A DNA stretch of 64,000 nt from Prosthecobacter sp. (GTDB taxonomy: Bacteria > Verrucomicrobiota > Verrucomicrobiia > Verrucomicrobiales > Verrucomicrobiaceae). Position numbers and translations under genes: made by a program. The stretch's first letter is position 1. Each line of letters begins with the position of its first letter. The DNA is taken from positions 1 to 64,000 of the forward strand of contig JAFMIR010000011.1 in the NCBI GenBank assembly GCA_017853885.1. The letters run 5' to 3'. Of this stretch, positions 42,995 to 50,580 are shown in pieces. A model generated the notes under the pieces. The model made no database searches. It had not been told where the DNA came from and worked only from the letters and a program-made list of their open reading frames with translations.

Positions 42995-44962
42995 ATGGAT
43001 CGTGCGCAGAGACCCTCCCGCTTGCTGACACGCATCGGGCAGTGGCTGGTTTACGCCTTGTTCCGGTGTGTGGAAGGTGTGTTGGCGGCCATGCCCATGC
43101 GCGTTGTTTGGCATCTAGGTCGTCTCCTTGGCACGCTGGTTTACCCGCTAGCCGGCCGCTACCGCCGTCTCGTTCATCAAAACCTGCGCATCGCTTTTGA
43201 AGGCGAAAAAAGCGATGCCGAACGCGGAGTCATCGCGCGTCGGCACTTCAAGAGCCTCTTCGCGAATTTCTTCTGCGGTCTGAAGATGCCGCTAATGGAT
43301 GAGAAAAGCCTCTTGAAGCACCTCACTTGCGAGGGCATCGAAGAGCTCGAGGCCGCCATCAAGCGAGACAACCGCCCGTTGGTAAACTTGGTGATGCACG
43401 CGAGCTGCTGGGAGGTGCTGACCCAGATTCCCTCCGCATATGTGCGCGGTCACAAGCCCGGCGCCATCTATCAGGCCATCCGAAATCCCTTCCTAAACGA
43501 CCTCGTGCTGCGCCGCCGCCAAAAGCTCGGTTATGTGCTTTTCGATCGCGCAAGAGGCTTCACGGAGCCCATGAAGTTCATTCGCGCCGGCGGCCAAGTC
43601 GGTGTGCTGGTGGATCAGCATGCCGGCGATCATGGCTTGTGGTGCCCGTTCTTCGGGCGACTGTCTTCCACGACGACTATTGCGGCTCTGATGGCCATGC
43701 GCACGAATGCAGCGGTGGTGCCGATGATGATCTATGACAATGGACCAGCGCAGTGGCGACTCGTCGCTGCGCCGGCGGTCAAATCTGACGAGGCTGAGGT
43801 GACTGCCGAAGGCCTCACGAACGCGATTAATGTTGCCGTTGAGCAACTGATCCGCCGTCAGCCGGAAAGCTGGTTTTGGGTGCATAATCGTTGGAAGACA
43901 CCCAAACCAAACTTCCTGCTTCCACAGTATCGCCGTGGCATTCATTTGCCGGTGGGCATGGAGCCTGCGAAATTGAAGCCATTCGAGCTTTTGATCCGCA
44001 GCCCAAACTGGCTGGGCGATGCCTGCATGGCATTCCCGATGGTGCGTGCGATCCAAAAAGGTCGTCCAGACCTCAAGATTACCATTTTGGGCGAAAAAAA
44101 GCTCGAGGAGCTTTGGCTCGCGATGCCCGAAGTGACACGTTACATCGCCAAAACATCGAAGGAAGGCCCCTTTGCGGTCGCAAAGAAAATCAAAGCTACA
44201 GGCATCGTTTTCGATGCGGCGGTGCTGTGCACGAATTCGACGCGTAGCACGCTCGAGTTATGGTTGTCGGGCATTCCGCGCCTCGTGGGCTTTCGTGGCT
44301 CACTGCGATCAAAGATGCTGAGTCAGATCATCAAGGAACCGAAGAAAAAGGCCAATGAGATCGAGCATCACGCACACCGCTACATGCGTTTGGCAGCGGG
44401 TATTGGTGCGGATGTGGAGCAGCCTGGCTTGTGGGATGCTCCTGCAGCGGAACTTCCAAACGATGGCGTCATCCGCATCGGCGTGTGCGCTGGCGCTGAG
44501 TATGGTCCGGCGAAGCGCTGGCCGATGGAACGCTTTGCTGAGGTGGTAAACTCCATTTCATCGAAGCACGCCTGCATCGAATGGCAGCTTCTTGGCGCTC
44601 CAGCTGAGAAGGAGATGGGCGAAAAGCTCTCCGCGATGCTGCAAGCACCACATAAAAACCTCGTCGGCAAGACACGGCTCACCGAACTCATCGCCCAACT
44701 GCGTCGCTGCAAGCTGCTGCTCACCAACGATACCGGCACGATGCATCTCGCTGCTGCGCTTGGCGTGCCTACAGTGAGCATTTTTGGCTCGACTTGCCCT
44801 ATCGCAACCGGACCACTTGGCGATCGCCATATCGTGATCCGTCACAAGCAGCCCTGTGCACCCTGCTTTGAGCGTGAATGCCCTCTTGGGCATTATGACT
44901 GCCTGACAAAAGTAACGCCCACCGAGGTGGCGCTGGCTGTGGAAAAGGCAGTGGAGCTATGA
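42995..44962 (+). CDS. fusion of lipid A (LpxL/HtrB-type) acyltransferase and GT9 heptosyltransferase-type glycosyltransferase
   Basis: 655 residues from ATG 42995; the ATG at 42941 is possible. The N-terminal half (to about residue 310) is a lysophospholipid acyltransferase of the LpxL group with the catalytic H-x4-E in VMHASCWEVL (near residues 134-139), GQVGVLVDQHAGDHG and a final WFWVHNRWKTPKP. From about residue 330 a GT9 domain runs to the end: LLIRSPNWLGDACMAFPMV, GVCAGAEYGPAKRWP and LLTNDTGTMHLAAALGVP. The C terminus has four Cys in CAPCFERECPLGHYDC, a block also found in GT9 enzymes. Both halves act on lipopolysaccharide at the inner membrane, so one protein may acylate and glycosylate the lipid A-core. 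Confidence 0.93.
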   Translation: MDRAQRPSRLLTRIGQWLVYALFRCVEGVLAAMPMRVVWHLGRLLGTLVYPLAGRYRRLVHQNLRIAFEGEKSDAERGVIARRHFKSLFANFFCGLKMPLMDEKSLLKHLTCEGIEELEAAIKRDNRPLVNLVMHASCWEVLTQIPSAYVRGHKPGAIYQAIRNPFLNDLVLRRRQKLGYVLFDRARGFTEPMKFIRAGGQVGVLVDQHAGDHGLWCPFFGRLSSTTTIAALMAMRTNAAVVPMMIYDNGPAQWRLVAAPAVKSDEAEVTAEGLTNAINVAVEQLIRRQPESWFWVHNRWKTPKPNFLLPQYRRGIHLPVGMEPAKLKPFELLIRSPNWLGDACMAFPMVRAIQKGRPDLKITILGEKKLEELWLAMPEVTRYIAKTSKEGPFAVAKKIKATGIVFDAAVLCTNSTRSTLELWLSGIPRLVGFRGSLRSKMLSQIIKEPKKKANEIEHHAHRYMRLAAGIGADVEQPGLWDAPAAELPNDGVIRIGVCAGAEYGPAKRWPMERFAEVVNSISSKHACIEWQLLGAPAEKEMGEKLSAMLQAPHKNLVGKTRLTELIAQLRRCKLLLTNDTGTMHLAAALGVPTVSIFGSTCPIATGPLGDRHIVIRHKQPCAPCFERECPLGHYDCLTKVTPTEVALAVEKAVEL

Positions 44963-44971
44963 CCCGAACGG

Positions 44972-45712
44972 TTACTTCTTCTTCGCCGGTTCGGCGTTCC
45001 AGACCTTGATGTCGTCGAAGCAACCGTCTTTGCCTGCCACGCCGAGTTCGATCTTCGTTTTGGTCTCATGGGAGATACCGGATGACTTCAAGTAGGCGGC
45101 GGCCTTGCCGTCGATGGTGACACGCATCTCATTGCCTACGGTTTCGACGACGAGGGCATACCATTTGCCGGGTTCGAATTTTGCCGGAAAGGTCACTTGG
45201 CGGCCGACGAGGAGCTTGGCCACCTCGGCTTTTTTCGAGGGATCGTTGCGCATCTCGCGGATGTCGTTGCGCATGTTGCCATCACGCTCGTCGATGATGG
45301 TCACACCATTCAGACGCACTTGCGCACGGCAGAGATGGCCATAGTGAGCGCCGGTGTATTTGCGGTCGTCAAATTCCACATCGATCATCGTGGCCCCATC
45401 GAAGCGGATCTTGCACTCGACCACGCTGTCCTTGGTGGGAATTTCGAGGCCGTGAACGGCAGCGTGCGCCTTCACGATTTTTCCACTTGCATCGGTGGTG
45501 TCCTTGTCACGCGTCTGCGTGCCCTTCAGCACGCCATTTTCGACCGTGAAGGTAGGCACAACTTTGTGCCAGACCTTGGCAGGCTCACCGCTCTGGAAGT
45601 CATCGGAGAAAAGCAGCTCTTTTTTGATCGCGATGGACTTTGAGGGCACCCGCGGCAAATCTGCGGCACAGGTGATGGAGACAGCGAGAAGGGAGAGGAA
45701 GAGATGGCGCAT
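44972..45712 (-). CDS. exported concanavalin-like (LamG/DUF1080-type) protein
   Basis: 246 residues from ATG 45712, with a signal peptide (MRHLFLSLLAVSITCAADLP). A single beta-sandwich domain follows: LFSDDFQSGEPAKVWHKVV, VENGVLKGTQTRD, FDGATMIDVEFDDRK, FEPGKWYALVVETVGNEMRV and the closing KIELGVAGKDGCFDDIKVW. This is the lectin-like fold used by DUF1080 and LamG proteins, usually for sugar binding or glycoside cleavage in PVC bacteria; here no catalytic residues stand out. It converges on the fusion gene with 9 bases between and follows cysS on the same strand. Confidence 0.8.
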   Translation of the reverse strand: MRHLFLSLLAVSITCAADLPRVPSKSIAIKKELLFSDDFQSGEPAKVWHKVVPTFTVENGVLKGTQTRDKDTTDASGKIVKAHAAVHGLEIPTKDSVVECKIRFDGATMIDVEFDDRKYTGAHYGHLCRAQVRLNGVTIIDERDGNMRNDIREMRNDPSKKAEVAKLLVGRQVTFPAKFEPGKWYALVVETVGNEMRVTIDGKAAAYLKSSGISHETKTKIELGVAGKDGCFDDIKVWNAEPAKKK

Positions 45713-45738
45713 GATGGTGAGGTGGCAGGAGAGATGAA

Positions 45739-47145
45739 TCAAGCTTTGGGAATAACGGTGAAGCCTTCTTTGCTGTCTTTGATGAGCCAGCCAGCGTCTT
45801 CGAGTTGCTTGCGCAGGCTGTCTGCGGTGGCCCAGTCCTTGGCCTGCTTCGCATTCCAGCGCTGCTGCGCCAGAGATTGGATGTCTTCAGGCACATCGGT
45901 GGCTGCTTCTTCCTGCACGGGAGGTAGCAGGATACCGAGAGCCTTGAGCATGAAATGGAGCCCGTTGCGTGCGGCGGTGGCTTCTTCAGCGGAAATCGCA
46001 GTGGGCTTGATCTTGTTTAACAACCCGAAGATGCCACCGAGCGCGCCGGGCACGTTGAGATCATTCAGCAGGGTTTCCCATGCGTCTTGGAAGGGACCGG
46101 GTGAAGACGGTGTGATGTTGGAAGCGAGTGACGACATGGCCTTGTCGGCCTTGGCGAGCTTTTGCAGGGCCTGGCGGGCGGAGTCGAGGCTGTGAAAGGT
46201 AAAGTTGAGCGGCGCACGGTAATGGCCGGAAATGAGCACATAGCGAACTTCGGCAGCGGTGTAGCCACGTTGCCTCAGATCCGAGAGCGTGTACAGGTTG
46301 CCGAGGCTTTTGCTCATCTTGCCGCCATCGACCATGAGATGGGCGACATGCATCCAGTGATGTGCGAATTGGCCGTGCGTGCTGCAGCAGCTCTGCGCGA
46401 TTTCGTTCTCGTGATGGGGAAAGATAAGGTCCACGCCGCCGCTGTGCAGGTCAAAGTCCTCGCCGAGGTATTCGAGAATCATGGCGCTGCATTCGAGATG
46501 CCAGCCAGGACGGCCTTCGCCCCAAGGACTGGGCCAGTAATTGATGCCGTCTTCGGGCTTGCGTGCTTTCCAGAGGGCGAAATCGGTGAGCGAGTCTTTT
46601 GAGTACTCATCACTGTCCGTAGCGCTGGCGCCCTCGGAGGCACCGAGGCGCAGCTCGCGGTCTTCGAGATGGCTGAGGCGTCCGTAGTCCTTGAATGATG
46701 CCACGCGGAAATACACGCTGCCATCCGGTGCCGCATAAGCATGACCTTTGGCAATGAGTTTTTCGATCATCGCGACCTGATGCGGAATATGGGCGACGGC
46801 ACTGGGCTCGACTTGCGGTGGCAGGAGATTCAATGAAGCACAGTCAGCGTGGAATTTCTCTGTCCAGCTGCGGGTGAAGTCAGTGAGGCTCTGACCGGAC
46901 TTTTGCGAATCGCGGATCGTTTTATCATCCACATCGGTGATGTTGCGCACATGCAAGGTTGGGGTGCCAGAGGCCTCAACCACGCGGCGCATGACATCCT
47001 GAGCCACAAAAGTGCGAAAATTACCAATGTGCGCTGGACCATAGACCGTGGGTCCACAACAATAGAAGCGTAATGTCTTGCCATCGAGCGGCTTCACCTC
47101 GCGGTCGGTGCGGGTCAGGGTATCGTGGAGTTTCAGGGCTGGCAT
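45739..47145 (-). CDS. cysS: cysteinyl-tRNA synthetase
   Basis: 468 residues, class I synthetase charging tRNA-Cys. Present are Cys30 in [16 protein letters not shown] with the HIGH-like HIGN, the zinc ligands in GWHLECSAM and [10 protein letters not shown], and KMSKS in [15 protein letters not shown]-terminal helices for tRNA binding end in [16 protein letters not shown]. Full family length. The leader upstream carries five tandem heptamers (47159-47193) and no Shine-Dalgarno. The gene is followed after 26 bases by a lectin-fold protein. Confidence 0.97.
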   Translation of the reverse strand: MPALKLHDTLTRTDREVKPLDGKTLRFYCCGPTVYGPAHIGNFRTFVAQDVMRRVVEASGTPTLHVRNITDVDDKTIRDSQKSGQSLTDFTRSWTEKFHADCASLNLLPPQVEPSAVAHIPHQVAMIEKLIAKGHAYAAPDGSVYFRVASFKDYGRLSHLEDRELRLGASEGASATDSDEYSKDSLTDFALWKARKPEDGINYWPSPWGEGRPGWHLECSAMILEYLGEDFDLHSGGVDLIFPHHENEIAQSCCSTHGQFAHHWMHVAHLMVDGGKMSKSLGNLYTLSDLRQRGYTAAEVRYVLISGHYRAPLNFTFHSLDSARQALQKLAKADKAMSSLASNITPSSPGPFQDAWETLLNDLNVPGALGGIFGLLNKIKPTAISAEEATAARNGLHFMLKALGILLPPVQEEAATDVPEDIQSLAQQRWNAKQAKDWATADSLRKQLEDAGWLIKDSKEGFTVIPKA

Positions 47146-47158
47146 GAGGGCCGGGAAA

Positions 47159-47193
47159 GTGAATGACGAATGACGAATGTCGAATGCGGAATG
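47159..47193 (-). repeat. five tandem heptamers in the cysS leader
   Basis: On the cysS strand the sequence is five perfect-phase units with consensus CATTCNN (plus strand NNGAATG: for example ACGAATG twice, TCGAATG, CGGAATG). The array ends 13 bases before the cysS ATG. It lies between the stop of the beta-lactamase-like gene and cysS. This is the cleanest of the heptamer arrays. Confidence 0.85.
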
Positions 47194-47208
47194 GCTTGGG
47201 CTGGCCTC

Positions 47209-48384
47209 TCAGGCATAAAGGTGATCCACAAGGCCACGCACCTTGGGTCCCGGCAGGGCACCGCCTTCCATCTGATTCATCACATAGGCAAAAGCGATTC
47301 CATTTTCCGGATCGGCGAAAGCCATGCTGCCACCCGCACCAGGATGTCCAAAAGCTCTTTTCGATGGGCCATAGAGTTGGCGGAGTTTCCGACCATGGGT
47401 CATCGAATCTGGATCGAGATCGACTGGATCATGCATCACTCCTGCGGCGAATGCGATGGGTGTCAGCAGTACGGAGTCTTCCTTTTGGCAGATTGGAGTG
47501 TCGAGCTGCTGGATCACTGTTGTTGGCACGATTTGCTTGCTGAGCCACTGTCCGCCATCAGCCAGCATCGCGTAAAACCTTGCCAACCCCGAGGCGCTGC
47601 CCACACCACCCATGCTGGCATAACCACGCGTCCAAGTCTCGCTCCGATTGAAATCGCTCACTGCATTCAATCCGGAAGGAGATTGGAAGCTTCGGATCGT
47701 CAGTGAGTTGGGCGTATGGAACGCTTTGAGAAACGGTTGCTCAGCATCGGCGGCGGTGATCTTTCCCGGATAGATGGGTGAGACGCGATGAAACTGCGCC
47801 TCGGGCAGCCCGATCCAAAAATCGAGTTCCATCGGCTTGCCGATGATTTGATGAAAAAACTCCCCGAGGGATCCTGCACTTGTCAATCGTCGAACGATCT
47901 CATCGAGAAGGAATCCAAAGGTCCTTGCATGATAGCCCTGCTTTGTGCCTGGCACCCATAGTGGCTGTTGGTTTTCTAGCGCCTTGATGACCGATTCGTA
48001 TTCAAGGATCGACACGCGCTCATCAAGGGCACACAGGCCTGCTGTATGCGTGAAGAGATGCTGAAAAAGCACTTCTGTCTTGCCGCCTCCGGCGAACTCA
48101 GGCCACACTTCCGCCACTGGACACTCGAGCGGCAGACCTGCCTGATGAAGTGCCAACAGTGCAGCAACTGCAGCAGGTCCCTTGGTGGCCGACCATACGG
48201 GAACCAGGGTATTTGAGGTCCATGCTTGGCTGCGGGCCCGGTCGCAGTGTCCATGAGCAAGTGAGAGCCATTCACGACCCTGCTGCCAAATGGAAACCGA
48301 TGCGCCGATGTCTCCACGGATGTGGAAGTTCTCCTCAAACCAGGCGGTTACAGACTCCAGCCGTTGGGGCGTGAGCGTGATCAT
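47209..48384 (-). CDS. serine beta-lactamase family hydrolase (class C/EstB-like)
   Basis: 391 residues. The active-site S-x-x-K is SATK at residues 65-68, the second motif is probably Tyr in KQGYHARTFGFLLD, and the third is HPGAGGSM near the C terminus in place of K-T-G. No signal peptide is evident (MITLTPQRLESVTAWFEEN), so it is probably a cytoplasmic esterase or peptidase rather than a drug-resistance enzyme. Its ATG overlaps the stop of the TPR gene upstream by 4 bases (48381-48384), so the two are translationally coupled. Confidence 0.88.
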   Translation of the reverse strand: MITLTPQRLESVTAWFEENFHIRGDIGASVSIWQQGREWLSLAHGHCDRARSQAWTSNTLVPVWSATKGPAAVAALLALHQAGLPLECPVAEVWPEFAGGGKTEVLFQHLFTHTAGLCALDERVSILEYESVIKALENQQPLWVPGTKQGYHARTFGFLLDEIVRRLTSAGSLGEFFHQIIGKPMELDFWIGLPEAQFHRVSPIYPGKITAADAEQPFLKAFHTPNSLTIRSFQSPSGLNAVSDFNRSETWTRGYASMGGVGSASGLARFYAMLADGGQWLSKQIVPTTVIQQLDTPICQKEDSVLLTPIAFAAGVMHDPVDLDPDSMTHGRKLRQLYGPSKRAFGHPGAGGSMAFADPENGIAFAYVMNQMEGGALPGPKVRGLVDHLYA

Positions 48385-48869
48385 GCCGTGGTCTTGCTCT
48401 GGAGCTTCTCACGCAGAGCGGCGAGGTCCGGGTCCTTCCGTGCATGGCACCGCAGGCTCTGGTCCATGTCGAAGGCCTGCTTCAAATAGCGCAAGGCCTT
48501 ATCCAACTGGCCGAGTTTAGCGTGATAGCAGCCCATGTTGTAGAAATACACAGGCTTCGTGCGCAGCTCGGCTGGTCCTCGGCTAAGGAAATCCAGTGCC
48601 TCCGCCGTGCGGCCCATCTCATGGAGGCAAAAGGCCGCGTGAATGAACCCGCCCGGCTCCGCAGGCTCCGCTAGGCACAAAGCGGATGCCAACGCAAAGG
48701 CCTCTTCCCACTGATGCTCACCCATGAGGCAAAGCAGCGTGATTTCAATGACATCCACCCGAGCCTGCGCCTCAACAGGCAGCGCTGCCAGTTCCTCCCG
48801 GGCCTCCTTGAGGAGACCCAGCTCGAGGTAGCCTTGAGCGGCTGAGATGTGTCGGTCTGAATCGGTCAT
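48381..48869 (-). CDS. TPR repeat protein
   Basis: 162 residues, without a signal. Tetratricopeptide-like helix pairs run through the chain: AAQGYLELGLLKEAREELAAL, GGFIHAAFCLHEMGRTAEAL and VYFYNMGCYHAKLGQLDKAL, the last followed by RYLKQAFDMDQSLRC. TPRs mediate protein contacts; partner unknown. Coupled by an ATGA overlap to the beta-lactamase-fold hydrolase gene, so the two products may work together. Confidence 0.85.
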   Translation of the reverse strand: MTDSDRHISAAQGYLELGLLKEAREELAALPVEAQARVDVIEITLLCLMGEHQWEEAFALASALCLAEPAEPGGFIHAAFCLHEMGRTAEALDFLSRGPAELRTKPVYFYNMGCYHAKLGQLDKALRYLKQAFDMDQSLRCHARKDPDLAALREKLQSKTTA

Positions 48870-48970
48870 GGGTGGTGGAATGGCCGGGATATTCTATATG
48901 CGGGAGGAGATGAAATCGCATGCGCTATTTCAGAACAAGAATTTTTCAATATCAGACGCTCGGATGCGCG

Positions 48971-50110
48971 TCAGATCACCGGTCCGGCGGTGTCCTGCCA
49001 CTTGGTGTGAAATTCATGATACACAATCGGGCTGATCTCGCTGGGTTTGATTTCACTGCGCCCGCCCCAAAACACATTGGTATAAAGTAGTGGAACATTG
49101 ACGTCGGCCAAGTGTTTGTCGATGGCGGCCTTGTGTGCGAGCACGGTTTCTTTGTCTGTGCCGTGGATCACACCCATGATGTTCACATTGGCGAAACGCT
49201 CGCCGCCCTCACGCCAGTAGCAGTGTGTCATAATCGGGTGGCGGCCCACTTCGCTGCCTGCGCGTTCCTCCATGCCTTGAGGCACGCGCCAATGGAAGAG
49301 CGCGTTGAAGCGTGTCACACGTTGTCCAGTCGCACTCGGCTTCACATGCTCCAAGAAAGTCGAGAAGCGGCCAATGACACCTTTTTGATCGAGTTGCTTG
49401 GCCACTTCGCAAAAACGTTCCAGGCTCACACCGGCATCTTTAGCCCTTCCAGCCCAAGGTTCAGGGCCGATTTCATCGGATTTGAGGTCGCCCTTGAGGT
49501 GGAGCAGCACGTTCCATTCCTCCGCGTCGAGGTCGGCGATGTTGGTGGTCATCATCTTTGCCGGTTCGTCCGCTTTCTCACCGGGCTCCATGGTCTTGCG
49601 GCGCACGTGCCCCACACCCAGCGCAAAAATGCCATGCGCCTGCATGGTGTAATAATCCTCGGCACCGATGAGGCGTTTTAGCACATCGCAGTGATCGTTG
49701 ATGTTGCGGTCCTGCGGCACCTTGAGTGTCGTCCACAGGCGGAAATCACTGCCGCTGACCTCGCGGTCTGTGCTGCGAAGCACAACGTGGCCACTGAATG
49801 GGTCCTGCTTGAAGAGGAAATCAAAGGCTGCATCCAGCTTCTCCGTCGGCAGCTTCCACGCCACGAGGGCTCCTTCGGCCAACTTGTTGGCAAGGAGTGT
49901 CTGGCGCACGCGGCGGATCACGCCTGCCGCCAGCATGGCCCGAATGTGTTCCACGACGCTATCGAAAGGTAGGCCGCTCTGCTCCGCGATGAACTGGAAA
50001 GGGTGCTGATGAAATCCTTTCACACGGTCCTCGCTCACAGCGAGGATTTGTGCGTTCACAGGATCGTTGTGTTCAGTGGGAATGAGGGCGTCTGGCATGG
50101 TTGGGGGCAA
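48971..50110 (-). CDS. siroheme decarboxylase-like (AhbA/AhbB-type, two-repeat) protein
   Basis: 379 residues, about twice the length of AhbA or AhbB, with two AsnC/Lrp-like winged-helix plus RAM-like halves. Half 1 (about 15-175): SGLPFDSVVEHIRAMLAAGV, IRRVRQTLLANKLAEGALVAW. Half 2 (about 190-375): GVSLERFCEVAKQLDQKGVI, GRFSTFLEHVK, FHWRVPQGMEERAGSEVG, then HCYWREGGERFANVNIMGVI, the signature of the siroheme decarboxylase/NirDLGH family. These enzymes remove two acetate carboxyls of siroheme on the way to heme b or heme d1. The N-terminal ATG could also be at 50098. It is divergent from dciA and a CbiX-type chelatase, supporting a tetrapyrrole role; an ahbC/ahbD or nirJ gene is not in the window. 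Confidence 0.85.
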   Translation of the reverse strand: MPPTMPDALIPTEHNDPVNAQILAVSEDRVKGFHQHPFQFIAEQSGLPFDSVVEHIRAMLAAGVIRRVRQTLLANKLAEGALVAWKLPTEKLDAAFDFLFKQDPFSGHVVLRSTDREVSGSDFRLWTTLKVPQDRNINDHCDVLKRLIGAEDYYTMQAHGIFALGVGHVRRKTMEPGEKADEPAKMMTTNIADLDAEEWNVLLHLKGDLKSDEIGPEPWAGRAKDAGVSLERFCEVAKQLDQKGVIGRFSTFLEHVKPSATGQRVTRFNALFHWRVPQGMEERAGSEVGRHPIMTHCYWREGGERFANVNIMGVIHGTDKETVLAHKAAIDKHLADVNVPLLYTNVFWGGRSEIKPSEISPIVYHEFHTKWQDTAGPVI

Positions 50111-50148
50111 ATCGAGACGCCACCCATAGCGGCAGCCTCGAAGAATGC

Positions 50149-50169
50149 GAGATTTGAAATTTGCGATTT
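50149..50169 (+). repeat. three tandem heptamers before dciA
   Basis: Three units ending in ATTT (GAGATTT, GAAATTT, GCGATTT) occupy 50149-50169 in the divergent region between the siroheme decarboxylase-like gene and dciA, 33 bases before the dciA ATG. Confidence 0.6.
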
Positions 50170-50202
50170 AGCAAGCAGGGGTTGCCGTTTAGCATGGGCC
50201 TT

Positions 50203-50580
50203 ATGTCCGATCGCAAACCCACGCCCCAGCAACTCATGCGCCACCGTCTCGTCGCAGCGTGGCGTGGTGTATCAGACGGCCCCGTCATCACGCTGCCCAC
50301 GCTTAGCGTGGCCGATCTGGCTCCAAAGATCGTCGCAGCGGCCGGGCTTGCCGATCGTGTGAAATTGGAGGACGTGCTCTCCGCTTGGCAGGAAATCGTC
50401 GGCGACTTGCTTTTCAAACTCACGCGCCCTGACAGCATCGAGCGTGGTGTTCTCACCGTGCGTCTGACCCAGCCCTCTGCGCATCATGCTCTGATGCTCG
50501 AAAAGTCGAAGATACTCAAGCGACTCCAAGCCAAGCTGCCAGGCGCCAAAATTCGCGACATCCGCTTCCGTCATGGATGA
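50203..50580 (+). CDS. DUF721 (DciA-like) protein
   Basis: 125 residues from ATG 50203 (MSDRKPTPQQLMRHRLV). The DUF721 core LEDVLSAWQEIVGDLLFKLTRP then IERGVLTVRLTQPSAHHALM matches DciA proteins, which help load the replicative helicase DnaB in bacteria that lack DnaC. In many genomes dciA lies near recF or gyrase genes; recF is 3 kb downstream here. Its TGA overlaps an ATG that opens the following cbiX-like frame (ATGA, 50577-50580). Confidence 0.85.
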   Translation: MSDRKPTPQQLMRHRLVAAWRGVSDGPVITLPTLSVADLAPKIVAAAGLADRVKLEDVLSAWQEIVGDLLFKLTRPDSIERGVLTVRLTQPSAHHALMLEKSKILKRLQAKLPGAKIRDIRFRHG

